Shown piece by piece: positions 1 to 8,408 of a stretch of 64,000 nucleotides of DNA (position 1 is the first letter of the stretch; each line of letters opens with the position of its first letter). This stretch comes from Mesorhizobium sp. WSM4313 (GTDB lineage: Bacteria; Pseudomonadota; Alphaproteobacteria; Rhizobiales; Rhizobiaceae). Where the stretch lies: assembly GCF_002294725.1 (NCBI RefSeq), contig NZ_NSFT01000001.1:186001-250000 (forward strand), given 5' to 3'. The notes beneath the pieces are model-generated. The model was not told the origin of the DNA. It searched no databases and worked only from the letters and a program-made list of their open reading frames with translations. Position numbers and translations under genes: made by a program.

Positions 1-136
1 ACATCAGGAAAAATCATTCCTGTCAATCGGGTAGGCGGCTAAGTGAAGATTAAATTTGCGACATGGGTCGCAAATGGGCAATTCAGCTGGGCATAAAGCT
101 CCATCGCCCGGGCAATGCAACGTCAACGCACATGAA

Positions 137-166
137 AACGCCGCCTCGGTTCAACCGGGCGGCGTT
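137..166 (-). terminator. Rho-independent terminator of the 44-residue ORF
   Basis: A 9-bp G+C-rich stem (137-145 with 158-166) is bordered on its left by an A run, which is a T run after the hairpin when read on the minus strand. It lies just downstream of the small minus-strand ORF at 193-327. Confidence 0.6.
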
Positions 167-192
167 GAATTCAGCTTTGGATGCCGATTGCC

Positions 193-327
193 TCAGGCGA
201 CGAAGCCGAGACGGGCAGCATTCATGGCGCCGGTCTGGCCGGGCATGGTCTTGGCGAGACGCTGACGCTCGAGAGCGGTCGTCAGGTTCATTTTGCGGCG
301 GGTGAACAGGCGGGCAAAAAGCTTCAT
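193..327 (-). CDS. 44-residue basic protein of unknown function
   Basis: Unrecognised short cationic protein that begins MKLFARLFTRRKMN and ends NAARLGFVA. The start is the third of three nearby ATGs, because a GGAG ribosome-binding site at 334-337 is 6 nt ahead of it. The longer in-frame reading to 420 would bury this signal. A good terminator follows at 137-166, so it looks like a separate small transcription unit. The N-terminus is hydrophobic and basic, like many rhizobial mini-proteins, but I see no family signature. It could also be a dual-function small RNA. Confidence 0.5.
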   Translation of the reverse strand: MKLFARLFTRRKMNLTTALERQRLAKTMPGQTGAMNAARLGFVA

Positions 328-623
328 CATCATCTCCATTCGGTTGCTCAGACGGGTCGCCTTCGCTTGATGGAGTGGGGCAGCTCGTTTGCTGGCGTGG
401 ATATAGGCTCGCTTCAGCAAAAACTAAATCGCAAAAGCGAAGCGCTTGTTATGAAAAGCGACATCATTTGTGACTTTTTTAGGCGGTGTGCTCAAAATTT
501 CCGATAATTTACAGCGGCTTAATTCGAAAATTAACCCGCTATGCGACTTGTTCATATGCGTCATGCAGCGGCCGCATGGCTGGAAAAGTCATTTGAATGC
601 AAATAAAAAGGCTCTAAACAAAC

Positions 624-655
624 GAAGGCCTGCCGAGCTGATCCGGCAGGCCTTC
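624..655 (-). terminator. Strong hairpin terminator downstream of the first DUF1127 gene
   Basis: A perfect 12-bp stem (624-635 with 644-655) with an 8-nt loop. On the minus strand it is followed by a T-rich stretch. It closes the transcript of the DUF1127 gene at 676-861. Apart from it, I see no gene in 328-675. Confidence 0.75.
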
Positions 656-675
656 AGAACTCCATACACACTTGA

Positions 676-861
676 TTACTTCGCTCCGGCCCAGCTTCCA
701 ACACCGAGGCGCAAGCCGGTCTTGGCATCGGCGGCTTCCGGCCAGCCGATATCCTTCTGCAGTTCGATCGGCAGGGCATGGATCGCGCGTTCGGTCTGGT
801 AGCGGGCGCGGGCCGCGCTGAATTCGGTCGCAAGCCGACCGATGGACGACAGGATAGACAT
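676..861 (-). CDS. DUF1127 (YjiS-like) small protein
   Basis: A 61-residue protein with the DUF1127 pattern: a basic amphipathic N-terminal helix followed by LPIELQKDIGWPEA near residues 30-43. In alphaproteobacteria such mini-proteins are linked to RNA turnover and to phosphate and carbon balance, but the role of this copy is unknown. It has its own terminator at 624-655 and stands alone, divergent from the LysR gene. A second family member of the same length is at 3253-3438 and shares the QKDIGWP core. Confidence 0.8.
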   Translation of the reverse strand: MSILSSIGRLATEFSAARARYQTERAIHALPIELQKDIGWPEAADAKTGLRLGVGSWAGAK

Positions 862-1080
862 TTCTTTCTCCTCTATGCGGGCAGGGAGGCGCCCGTCACT
901 GCGTTAAGTCAGGTCTGTTTCAGCTTCATTTCACGTCGATTGCAGGACTGTGTCAGGGTCGTTTCATGGCTGCTTTTGGCAGCATCCTGTATCGATCGAG
1001 TTGACTATGCGCCTGGAGTGATGTTCAATCAAACGAAATGGAATGATCGATTGCATCAGAAAAATTGAAGGCAGACTGCC

Positions 1081-1980
1081 ATGAACGCCCCGCTTAATCA
1101 TCCCTTGCCGCTGCTTGACCTCGATGTGCTGCGCACCTTCGTGGCGATTGCCGAGACCGGCAGCTTTACCACCGCCGCCAATGCGGTGTTCCGCACGCCG
1201 TCGGCCGTCTCCATGCAGATCAAGAAGCTGGAGGATATCCTCGGCCGTTCCGTCTTCGCGCGCGACGCGCGTTCGGTGACGCTGACCACGGATGGCGAGA
1301 TGCTGCTCGGCTATGCGCGCCGGCTGTTGTCGATCAACCGCGAGGTGGTGTCGAAGTTCATCATTCCCGACATTGTCGGCGTGGTGCGGCTCGGTTCCCC
1401 GGACGACTATGGCGAGCGCGTGCTGCCGCATGTGCTGAAGCGTTTTGCCCAATCGCATCCCTCGATCGCCGTCGACGTCACCATCGACCAGAGCATCAAT
1501 CTGCGGCGCCGCATGGACGATCGCGCGCTCGACATCACGCTGCTCACCAATTCCTACAAGACCAGCGCGATCGGCGCGGAGGTGCTTTTGACCGAGCCGA
1601 TCGTGTGGGCGGGCGCCAAGGGCGGCTGCGCGCATCTGCGCGAACCGCTGCCGGTGTCGCTGTGGGAAGAAGGCTGCGCCTGGCGGGCGGGAGCGCTCGA
1701 AGCGCTCGGGCGCGAGGGCCGCAACTACCGCATCGCCTATATGAGCGCACACACGGCCGGCCAGCGCGCCGCGATCATGGCCGACCTCGCGGTGGCGCCG
1801 CTGCCGAAGTCCTTCCTCGGCGACGACATGGTCTCGCTGGGCGCCAAGGACGGCATGCCCGAGATCGGCACCTACAATCTTGCCATGGTGGTGGCGCCTG
1901 ATGCGAGCGCGCCGGTGAAGGCCGTGGCCGACCATATCCGGGCGACGTTCGAAGTGTTCCGGGAAACCGGCAAGTTCTGA
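1081..1980 (+). CDS. LysR-family transcriptional regulator
   Basis: A 299-residue protein of normal LysR length. The winged helix-turn-helix is at residues 14-75 (LDVLRTFVAIAETGSFT, then AVSMQIKKLEDILGR). The type 2 periplasmic-binding-like effector domain runs from about 95 to 290. The ATG start follows a 219-nt intergenic region shared with the divergent DUF1127 gene. The 3' end nearly touches the convergent esterase gene. The target and inducer cannot be read from sequence; the esterase next door is a possible regulated gene, but its orientation gives no strong support. Confidence 0.9.
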   Translation: MNAPLNHPLPLLDLDVLRTFVAIAETGSFTTAANAVFRTPSAVSMQIKKLEDILGRSVFARDARSVTLTTDGEMLLGYARRLLSINREVVSKFIIPDIVGVVRLGSPDDYGERVLPHVLKRFAQSHPSIAVDVTIDQSINLRRRMDDRALDITLLTNSYKTSAIGAEVLLTEPIVWAGAKGGCAHLREPLPVSLWEEGCAWRAGALEALGREGRNYRIAYMSAHTAGQRAAIMADLAVAPLPKSFLGDDMVSLGAKDGMPEIGTYNLAMVVAPDASAPVKAVADHIRATFEVFRETGKF

Positions 1981-1981
1981 G

Positions 1982-2944
1982 CTATTCGGCCGCGGGCGCG
2001 GAGCGGGCTGCAAAAGCTGCTTTCGTTCTGAGTCGAGCGCGGGCTCGGGCTGGCGCCGGAACGCTGAGAAAGTCGACGATGCTGTCGCGAGCGCGGCGCG
2101 CCTCGGGCATCTCGATCAGCGGCCAGACGTGGAACATGCCTTCCTCGTAGACCAGGTCGACCTCGACCCCGGCAGCGCGCGCGCGTTCGGCGAAGATGAG
2201 ATTATCTGGCGTCAGCATGTCGCGTGAACCGGTCAGCAGCAGCGTCTTGGGCAGCACGGACAGGTTGCCGTAGAGCGGGCTGATGTGCCAGTCGGTGCGG
2301 TCGAAACCGGCGCTGTAGAGCCGCACCGCTTCCAGCCCACCCGCAATACCCAGCCACGGATCCTGCCGCTCGGCCTCGAAGACTTCGGGATTTGCAAGCG
2401 AAACGTCGAGACCGGGCGAGATCAGCACATGGCGCGACGGTGCCGGCAGCCCCTCCTCGGCGGCCATCATGGTCAGCACAACGGCCATGTTGCCGCCGGC
2501 GGAATCGCCCATGAAGACGATGTCTTGCGCCTCAGTCTCTTCGAGCATGCGCCGGTAGACGTTGCCGACCATGCCGAACATGTCATGGAAATTGTGCTCC
2601 GGCGCGATGGGATAGACCGGCACGGTGATGCCGAAACCGAGACGCTCGGCCATTTCGGCGATCAGCCCCCAATGGTAGGACGTGATCTGAAAGACATAGG
2701 CGCCGCCATGCATGTAGAGGATGCGCCGGCTTTCGCCCGCCTTCGGCGCGATCTCATAGACGGGAAAGCCGTCGATCTCGGTCTCGGTGATGTCCAGCCG
2801 TGCCCTGAGCAAGGCAGGCGGATGATAGTCCTCGGTCTTGCGGGCGTAGGCGATCCAGCGCTGCAGGTTCTCGGGACTGGAAAACGCCTTCTTGCGGCTG
2901 TGCCTGAGAACGAACGAAATGAGATGGCTTTTCAAACTGGGCAT
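1982..2944 (-). CDS. Alpha/beta hydrolase, hormone-sensitive-lipase (esterase) type
   Basis: A 320-residue esterase of the HSL class. It carries the oxyanion motif HGGAY at residues 79-83 and the nucleophile elbow GDSAGGN at 146-152, with Ser148 as nucleophile. The acid and base are probably the Asp in SRDMLTP near 240 and the His in GMFHVWPL near 270. No signal peptide is visible, so it should be cytoplasmic. Members hydrolyse short acyl esters; the natural substrate is unknown. The C-terminus is Ala/Arg-rich and probably disordered. It is convergent with the LysR gene, with 1 nt between stop codons. Confidence 0.9.
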   Translation of the reverse strand: MPSLKSHLISFVLRHSRKKAFSSPENLQRWIAYARKTEDYHPPALLRARLDITETEIDGFPVYEIAPKAGESRRILYMHGGAYVFQITSYHWGLIAEMAERLGFGITVPVYPIAPEHNFHDMFGMVGNVYRRMLEETEAQDIVFMGDSAGGNMAVVLTMMAAEEGLPAPSRHVLISPGLDVSLANPEVFEAERQDPWLGIAGGLEAVRLYSAGFDRTDWHISPLYGNLSVLPKTLLLTGSRDMLTPDNLIFAERARAAGVEVDLVYEEGMFHVWPLIEMPEARRARDSIVDFLSVPAPARARARLRTKAAFAARSAPAAE

Positions 2945-3056
2945 GCAGATACACGCGCTTCGGCAGAGCCGACTAAGAGAATTCCCCCGCTCTGCGAAGA
3001 TTGTACCTCAGTTAAAAATGTCAAGGATCACGCTGGCACATCGGCGTGATCGGATG

Positions 3057-3146
3057 GTGCCGGTTCTTTGTTTGCGCGATTTCGGGCGGAAGGCTACGGC
3101 GAATTGCCGAGCCTAACCGCTGCGCACTTTCCTGGAATTGCTCTAG
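3057..3146. repeat. Degenerate copy of the ~100-bp palindromic interspersed element
   Basis: This copy retains the signature tail TTTCCTGGAATTGCTCT and the AATT...GGGCGGAA inner part seen at 38945-39044 and 49051-49151. It lies in the 308-nt gap between the esterase start and the DUF1127 stop. I see no gene in that gap. Confidence 0.6.
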
Positions 3147-3252
3147 CGCCGCTTCGACAGCAGCGCCGCGCGCAGTCTGTTGTCGACGTTCGCCGAGGCC
3201 GCGTCGCGGCCCAGGCGCTTGCCGAGCAGCTTGCATTTATCGGCGAAGGTCA

Positions 3253-3438
3253 TCAGCGCGGCGTGCCCAGAAGCAGCGCATGAAGGGCTGCCTGAGGGTC
3301 GCTCGGCGGCGAGGCCGGCCAGCCGATATCCTTCTGGACATGCGCAGGCAGGCTGTTCAGCGCGCGGATCGCCTTGTTCCTGGCATGAGCCTGCCGGATG
3401 GTGACACCGAAGCGGCTGAGATTATCGTACATCGACAT
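3253..3438 (-). CDS. Second DUF1127 (YjiS-like) small protein
   Basis: A 61-residue protein that starts MSMYDNLSRFG and contains LPAHVQKDIGWPASP. This matches the QKDIGWP core and the length of the protein at 676-861. The ATG at 3438 is preferred because AGGGAG at 3445-3450 is 6 nt upstream. The longer in-frame reading to 3636 runs into palindromic repeats and has no ribosome-binding site of its own. It is a likely stand-alone gene. DUF1127 proteins are typically stress- or stationary-phase-related RNA-binding mini-proteins. The function of this copy is not established. Confidence 0.75.
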   Translation of the reverse strand: MSMYDNLSRFGVTIRQAHARNKAIRALNSLPAHVQKDIGWPASPPSDPQAALHALLLGTPR

Positions 3439-3483
3439 TTTCATCTCCCTTTGAAGAACCAGCGGCAGCCGAGGATCTGCTTT

Positions 3484-3525
3484 CATGCATGTCGTTTCCC
3501 AAAAACACTTTTGGGCGACATGCAC
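3484..3525. repeat. Interspersed palindrome, GCATGTCG...CGACATGC family
   Basis: The left arm GCATGTCG (3487-3494) pairs with CGACATGC (3516-3523), and CCCAAAA pairs with TTTTGGG inside. Related copies are at 8362-8408 and 58826-58876. A separate 9-bp hairpin (3599-3607 with 3615-3623) lies further right. These fill the 338-nt gap before the acyltransferase. Confidence 0.7.
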
Positions 3526-3776
3526 GTCGGCCGCCGTTCGATGCGCGTTAAATGCGTCCCGCATGTATCGGATCGATTTCGCGAAAACAGCGTTTTGGTT
3601 TCCGGATCGCGCGAATCCGGAAACATTTGCATACAAATGAATTGACCATGCCGGCGGGCCCGTTTCGATCCGATAGCTGCCATCGGCGGTTGACAGAGGC
3701 GAGCAGCTGCATTGTTATTGTGCAATGCGGCGTGGGGCGTGTGCATCGCAGCATGATGCGATCGGATCAAGGCATC

Positions 3777-4802
3777 GTGACGAGCATCCATAGTGTCCAA
3801 TATCTGCGCGGCCTCGCCGCCTGCGCGGTGGTCTTCTTTCATGTCAGCGAGCAGTTCGGCGGTCCGTTCAACGTCGGGGCGGCCGGCGTCGACGTCTTCT
3901 TCGTCATCAGCGGCTTCATCATGTGGGTGACGACGACCGCCGGCAGGCCGGCTGATCCTTGGCGCTTCATGGGGCGCCGGATCACCCGCATCGTGCCTCT
4001 CTATTGGATCGTCACGCTGCTGACCGCGGCCGGCATCCTGATCAAGCCGCAGTTCTTCTACGGCCATTTCTTCAGCGTCCCGAATTTCGCTGGTTCGCTG
4101 TTTTTCCTGCCGGTTCTGCAGGAGAACGCGCTGCATCCCATCGTCATACAAGGTTGGACGCTCTGCTATGAAATGATGTTCTATCTCGTTTTCGCGCTTG
4201 TCCTGTTCCTGGGCGAGCGGTGGCGGTTCGGCGTTCTCACCGGCGCGCTTGTCGCCATCGTCGCGCTGCATTTCGTCCTTCCGGCCGGATATGCGCATGC
4301 CTTCACCGATCCCGTCGTGATCGAGTTCGCGGCCGGCGTCTTTGTGGGGCGCATGTGGCTCCAGGGCGCCAGGCTGCCGCTCGGGGTGGGACTGGCGATG
4401 GCTGGCGCGGGATTTCTTCTGCTTGCGGCCGGCCTACTATTCGATGCCGATTTGCCGCGGGCCTTGCGCTGGGGACTCCCGGCCGCATTGATCGTGGCGG
4501 GTGCGGTTTTTGCCGAACGGTCGCGGCCGTTCAAGCCGGCTGCCTTGCCCACATTTCTCGGCGATGCGTCCTATTCGATTTATTTGTGGCATGTCGTGGT
4601 CGGCGTCCTGACGACTGGCGTCGTCCTGAGGACCGGCCTGCCGGCAGCGATGCAGCCGGCGACGATCCTGGTCGCCACGCTGGCGCTCTCGGCGATGCTA
4701 TATCTGATCGTCGAAAAGCCATTGATCAGGCTGCTGCATCCGCAACGTCCCAAGGGCGCCGTCAAGGCAGTCAATGCCGCGGCCGCGGGGGCAGCGGAAT
4801 GA
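3777..4802 (+). CDS. Acyltransferase 3 (OafA/NodX-type) integral membrane protein
   Basis: About 341 residues. It is a multi-pass membrane acyltransferase that begins SIHSVQYLRGLAACAVVFFH, the canonical first helix of the family with its catalytic His. This is followed by GAAGVDVFFVISGFIMW. It ends with an Ala-rich tail. Such enzymes O-acetylate or succinylate surface polysaccharides, Nod factors or lipids. I chose the GTG at 3777, which has AAGG 4 nt upstream and places the start just before the conserved helix. ATG codons at 3753 and 3756 are alternatives. It stands alone, so the acceptor molecule is unknown. Confidence 0.88.
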   Translation: MTSIHSVQYLRGLAACAVVFFHVSEQFGGPFNVGAAGVDVFFVISGFIMWVTTTAGRPADPWRFMGRRITRIVPLYWIVTLLTAAGILIKPQFFYGHFFSVPNFAGSLFFLPVLQENALHPIVIQGWTLCYEMMFYLVFALVLFLGERWRFGVLTGALVAIVALHFVLPAGYAHAFTDPVVIEFAAGVFVGRMWLQGARLPLGVGLAMAGAGFLLLAAGLLFDADLPRALRWGLPAALIVAGAVFAERSRPFKPAALPTFLGDASYSIYLWHVVVGVLTTGVVLRTGLPAAMQPATILVATLALSAMLYLIVEKPLIRLLHPQRPKGAVKAVNAAAAGAAE

Positions 4803-4811
4803 ACTGAAACG

Positions 4812-6881
4812 TTAGTCCCGACCGCGCCGTGCAGCACGCTCCTCGCGTGAACGCCGGCGTGGGGTAGCGTCACCGGCGGTGCCGTCCTCGCTCATCGCCT
4901 TGCGCGGCGGCAGCTTCACCGCGGCCGCCAGTTTCGGGAAGGGGTCGACCTTGTTCGGCAGCGCCATGGCGTAGACGAAGTGCTCCTGGAATTTCGGCTC
5001 AAGCGCCGTCTCGATCTTCTCGATCCTGCTCACCGTCTCCTCGATCTCGCGCCGGTAACCGCGATTGAGCAGCGCCATGCGCGCGCCGGCGCCGGCGGCG
5101 TTACCGACGGCCTGGACCTTGTCCAAGTCGCAATCCGGGATCAGGCCGAGCACCATGGCGTATTTCGGATCGATGAAAGAGCCGAAGGCACCGGCGAAAT
5201 GGATGCGGTCGACATGGTCGGTGTGCTGCTTTTCCATCAGAAGCTTGGTGCCGGCATAGAGCGCCGCCTTGGCAAGCTGGATGGCGCGCACGTCGTTCTG
5301 GGTGATGGTGATCTTGGGCTCGCCCTCCTTCAGCACGTAGGAGAAGGTGCGGCCGTTGGGCACGATGCGCGGCGAGCGCAGGCCGAGCGATCCGTCGACG
5401 ACGCCATCCTCCGAGATGATGCCGGCGAGATACATCTCCGCCACCACTTCGATGATGCCGGAGCCGCAGATGCCGGTGACGCCGGTGGCCTGCACGCTGT
5501 CGGTGAAGCCCGGCTGATCGGACCACAGTTCCGAGCCGATGACCCGATATTTCGGTTCCAGCGTTTCGGGATCGATGCGAACGCGCTCGATGGCGCCAGG
5601 CGCCGCGCGCTGGCCGCCGGAGATCTCCGCGCCTTCGAAAGCCGGGCCGGTCGGGGAGGAGGCTGCCACCACGCGCGTGGAGTTGCCGAGCACGATCTCG
5701 GCATTGGTGCCGACGTCGACGATCAGCATCATCTCGTCCTGGCGATGCGGGCCTTCCGACAGGGTGACGGCGGCCGCGTCGGCGCCGACATGGCCGGCAA
5801 TGCAAGGCAGCATATAGAGGCGCGCGCCCTGGTTGAGCTTCAGGCCGATGTCGGAGGCCTTGATGCGCACCGCGCCGGAGACGGCAAGCGCGAAAGGCGC
5901 GCCGCCCAACTCGGTCGGATCGATACCGAGGAACAGATGATGCATGATCGGATTGCCGACAAAGACGGAATCCAGGATGTCGTTGCGCTGGACATTGCCT
6001 TCGGCGCAGACCTTGTCGACGAGGCCGGAGATCGCCTCACGCACGGCGACCGTCATGCCTTCGCGACCGTCCGGGTTCATCATCACATAGGAGACGCGGC
6101 TCATCAGATCCTCGCCGAAGCGGATCTGCGGATTGGACGTGCCGGAGGACGCAGCAACGCGACCCGACAGCAGCGACACCAGATGCATGGCAATGGTGGT
6201 CGAGCCGATGTCGCAGGCAAGGCCGTATGCCTCGTTCTTCAGGCCGGGCCACAGTGCGATGACGCGCGCGATGTCGCTGTCGGCGTCCTTGTGGATGGCG
6301 GCGGTGGCGGTCCAGTTGCCCTTGCGCAGAATGCCCTGCACCTGCGGCATGAGATAGAAGTCGAATTCGAGGTTCTTGAAACCCCAGTCCTTCATCAGGG
6401 CGATTTTCAATCGGTCGAGGTCGCCGAGGGGCTTGTGCATGTCGGGTTCTTCGATCTCGACATAGCACATGCGGATCGCCGTATCGCGGGCGATCACCCT
6501 GGTATCTGCGTCCTTGCGGATGGTCTGGGCGTTGATGACCGTGTCCTGCGGCACGTCGATGACGAGGTCGCCGAGGATCTGCGTCGAGCAGGAGAGGCGA
6601 CGCCGCTCGGGCAGGCCGCGCACGCGTTCGTAGCGCTCTTCCTTGGCGCCCTTGGGCGAGATGTGGTCGTTGGACGAGACGATCTTGTGCTTGGCGAAAT
6701 TGCCTTCCTGCACTTCGATCTGGCAGCGGCCGCAGGTGGCGCGGCCGCCGCAAACGCTTTCGACATAGACGCCGAGCTGGCGCGCGGCATCGAGCACCAG
6801 CGTTCCGATCGGGAACCGGCCGCGCTTGCCGGACGGCATGAACAGCACGAGCGGATCGGTGATGTTGGGGGGAGGATTCAT
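4812..6881 (-). CDS. Fe-S/ASKHA-domain corrinoid reactivation protein (RACo/RamA-like)
   Basis: A 689-residue protein. It has an N-terminal [2Fe-2S] ferredoxin domain with Cys44, Cys50, Cys53 and Cys98, a linker, and a C-terminal ASKHA (acetate and sugar kinase/Hsp70/actin) fold starting near residue 220 at CDIGSTTIAMHLV. This is the architecture of the reductive activators of corrinoid proteins, which use ATP to return inactive Co(II) to Co(I). The predicted client is the corrinoid protein at 14037-14735. The C-terminal 25 residues are Arg-rich and probably disordered. It is convergent with the acyltransferase and on the same strand as the methyl-transfer genes upstream. Confidence 0.88.
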   Translation of the reverse strand: MNPPPNITDPLVLFMPSGKRGRFPIGTLVLDAARQLGVYVESVCGGRATCGRCQIEVQEGNFAKHKIVSSNDHISPKGAKEERYERVRGLPERRRLSCSTQILGDLVIDVPQDTVINAQTIRKDADTRVIARDTAIRMCYVEIEEPDMHKPLGDLDRLKIALMKDWGFKNLEFDFYLMPQVQGILRKGNWTATAAIHKDADSDIARVIALWPGLKNEAYGLACDIGSTTIAMHLVSLLSGRVAASSGTSNPQIRFGEDLMSRVSYVMMNPDGREGMTVAVREAISGLVDKVCAEGNVQRNDILDSVFVGNPIMHHLFLGIDPTELGGAPFALAVSGAVRIKASDIGLKLNQGARLYMLPCIAGHVGADAAAVTLSEGPHRQDEMMLIVDVGTNAEIVLGNSTRVVAASSPTGPAFEGAEISGGQRAAPGAIERVRIDPETLEPKYRVIGSELWSDQPGFTDSVQATGVTGICGSGIIEVVAEMYLAGIISEDGVVDGSLGLRSPRIVPNGRTFSYVLKEGEPKITITQNDVRAIQLAKAALYAGTKLLMEKQHTDHVDRIHFAGAFGSFIDPKYAMVLGLIPDCDLDKVQAVGNAAGAGARMALLNRGYRREIEETVSRIEKIETALEPKFQEHFVYAMALPNKVDPFPKLAAAVKLPPRKAMSEDGTAGDATPRRRSREERAARRGRD

Positions 6882-6970
6882 GCTGGCACGTGTCTCGATG
6901 GCAATCGCCGATGCCGTTTAACGGATCGTTTTACTATTGGGCGGAGAGTCCGTTGGTCCAGGGGCCAACC

Positions 6971-7213
6971 ATGTCGGATCTGCTGCTCTCCGCCATCTTC
7001 ACCGCGTTCACCGTTGTGCGCGTGATCAAGGGCTCGTGGCTGCGCAACCCGCAATATCTCGCCACCGGGATCCTCGGCGCGATCGTCGGCGCGCTGCTGC
7101 TGCACGCGTTCTGGCCCGCCTATGATGATGATCTCATCGTCGGCGGCGTTACAGGCATTTTCGGATCGTGGGCGGGAATGGCGTTGTTCGACGCCATATT
7201 GGGCGTGGCCTGA
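6971..7213 (+). CDS. 80-residue integral membrane protein of unknown function
   Basis: Starts at MSDLLLSAIFTAFTVV. Two or three hydrophobic segments are visible (residues 2-17, 29-50 and 57-78), the last two Gly/Ala-rich (GILGAIVGALLLHAF and GGVTGIFGSWAGMALFDAIL). The longer reading from 6890 has no hydrophobic start and overlaps the promoter region of the ASKHA gene. No family is recognised. It sits between two members of the methyl-transfer locus but on the opposite strand, so a functional link is doubtful. Confidence 0.6.
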   Translation: MSDLLLSAIFTAFTVVRVIKGSWLRNPQYLATGILGAIVGALLLHAFWPAYDDDLIVGGVTGIFGSWAGMALFDAILGVA

Positions 7214-7292
7214 ACGCAAAGCAGAGCTGTCCGGCCGCATCCACGATGCGATCGGACCAGCCTTGCTTGCGGTGCGGCTCACGATTGCGCGC

Positions 7293-8267
7293 TTATCCTC
7301 TGGCCATGCGGGCTTCGCGGCCGCCGCGGCGCCGGCCGCCATTGCCGTTACCTTCGCCCGGCGCATTGACGGCCGTCGGAGCCGCAACCGCTTGGCCGCC
7401 TTCGGCCGGCTTATAATCCTTGTAGGTGCGGATCCAGTTGGTGCAGTTCTCGTCGGTGCCGTTCAGCACATTGGCGCCGCGCACGGCTTCCATTTCCTGC
7501 GGACGGACCGGGTTCATGATTGCCGAGGTCATGCCGGCGCCGATCACCATCGGGATGAAAGCGGCGTTGATGCCGTGGCGGTGCGGCAGCCCGAAGGAGA
7601 TGTTGGAGAGGCCGCAAGTGGTGTTGACCTTGAGCTCTTCGCGCAACCGGCGCAGCAGCGCGAACACCTGGCGGCCGGCATCGCCCAGCGCGCCGATCGG
7701 CATCACCAGCGGGTCGACGACGACGTCATGCGCCGGGATGCCGAAATCGGCGCAGCGCTCGACGATCTTCTTGGCGACGGCGAAGCGGACGTCCGGGTCC
7801 ATCGAGATGCCGGTCTCGTCGTTGGAGATGGCGACGACCGGAACGTTGTATTTCTTGACCAGCGGCAGGATGGCCTCGAGCTTTTCTTCCTCGCCGGTGA
7901 CGGAGTTGACCAGGGGGCGGCCCTTGGCGACCTTCAGCGCGGCTTCGATCGCGGCGCTGACCGAGCTATCGATCGACAGCGGCAGGTCGACCAGGCCCTG
8001 CACGATCTCCAGCGTCTGCACCAGAAGCGCCGGCTCGGTCGCATTGGGGTCGACGGCGGTGACGCCGGCATTGACGTCGAGCATAGTGGCGCCGCAGGCG
8101 GCCTGTTCCAGCGCATCCTTGATGACGGTCTCGAAATTGCCGGCCACCATTTCGGCGGCCAGCTTCTTGCGGCCGGTCGGGTTGATGCGCTCGCCGATCA
8201 CGCAGAAGGGCTGATCGAAGCCGATGACGATTTCTCGGGTCGCCGAGGCGACGATGGTGCGGGTCAT
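7293..8267 (-). CDS. Methyltetrahydrofolate:corrinoid protein methyltransferase (MtgA/AcsE-like)
   Basis: A 324-residue pterin-binding TIM barrel. The start INPTG of the family is at GERINPTGRKKL near residues 25-36, followed by LDVNAGV, LSIDSS, NSVTGEEE, ISNDETG and the ICDP-like VVDPLVMP. Such enzymes move the methyl group between methyl-THF and a cob(I)alamin protein. Here the flow is probably from methyl-corrinoid to THF during demethylation of quaternary substrates. The C-terminal 35 residues are Gly/Arg-rich and disordered. A palindromic operator candidate stands 17-38 nt upstream of the ATG, so it probably has its own promoter although it follows the MetF genes. Confidence 0.92.
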   Translation of the reverse strand: MTRTIVASATREIVIGFDQPFCVIGERINPTGRKKLAAEMVAGNFETVIKDALEQAACGATMLDVNAGVTAVDPNATEPALLVQTLEIVQGLVDLPLSIDSSVSAAIEAALKVAKGRPLVNSVTGEEEKLEAILPLVKKYNVPVVAISNDETGISMDPDVRFAVAKKIVERCADFGIPAHDVVVDPLVMPIGALGDAGRQVFALLRRLREELKVNTTCGLSNISFGLPHRHGINAAFIPMVIGAGMTSAIMNPVRPQEMEAVRGANVLNGTDENCTNWIRTYKDYKPAEGGQAVAAPTAVNAPGEGNGNGGRRRGGREARMARG

Positions 8268-8283
8268 GCGATCTCTCCGTCGG

Positions 8284-8305
8284 GATATAAAGACTTCTTT
8301 ATATC
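8284..8305. promoter_or_regulatory. Candidate SahR-type operator before the methyl-THF:corrinoid methyltransferase
   Basis: A perfect inverted repeat, GATATAAAGA-N2-TCTTTATATC. The same palindrome with one mismatch lies before the betaine-homocysteine methyltransferase gene (22654-22675). The ATAAAGA/TCTTTAT core resembles, from memory, the operator of SahR, the ArsR-family SAH-responsive regulator of methionine-cycle genes in proteobacteria. The repeat is seen; the regulator's identity is inferred, and no sahR-like gene is in the window. Confidence 0.65.
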
Positions 8306-8361
8306 GTTATCTGATTTGGTTCAAGTGAATGCGTGCCGTCCGCGCTCTTAGGCTCTAGGTT

Positions 8362-8408
8362 CATGTGTGTCGTTGCCCAAACCGGTTCCCACTTTGGGGC
8401 GACATACA
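8362..8408. repeat. Interspersed palindrome, CATGTCG/CGACATG family
   Basis: A copy related to 3484-3525 and 58826-58876, with TGTGTCGTTGCCCAAA opposite TTTGGGGCGACATACA. It abuts the stop codon of the methylene-THF reductase gene, whose TGA is formed at the element's edge. Confidence 0.65.

Noticed and set aside
4980..7025. 681-residue plus-strand frame opposite the ASKHA protein gene
   Set aside because: It is an antisense frame of a high-G+C gene with no family signature; the minus-strand protein has clear ferredoxin and ASKHA motifs.
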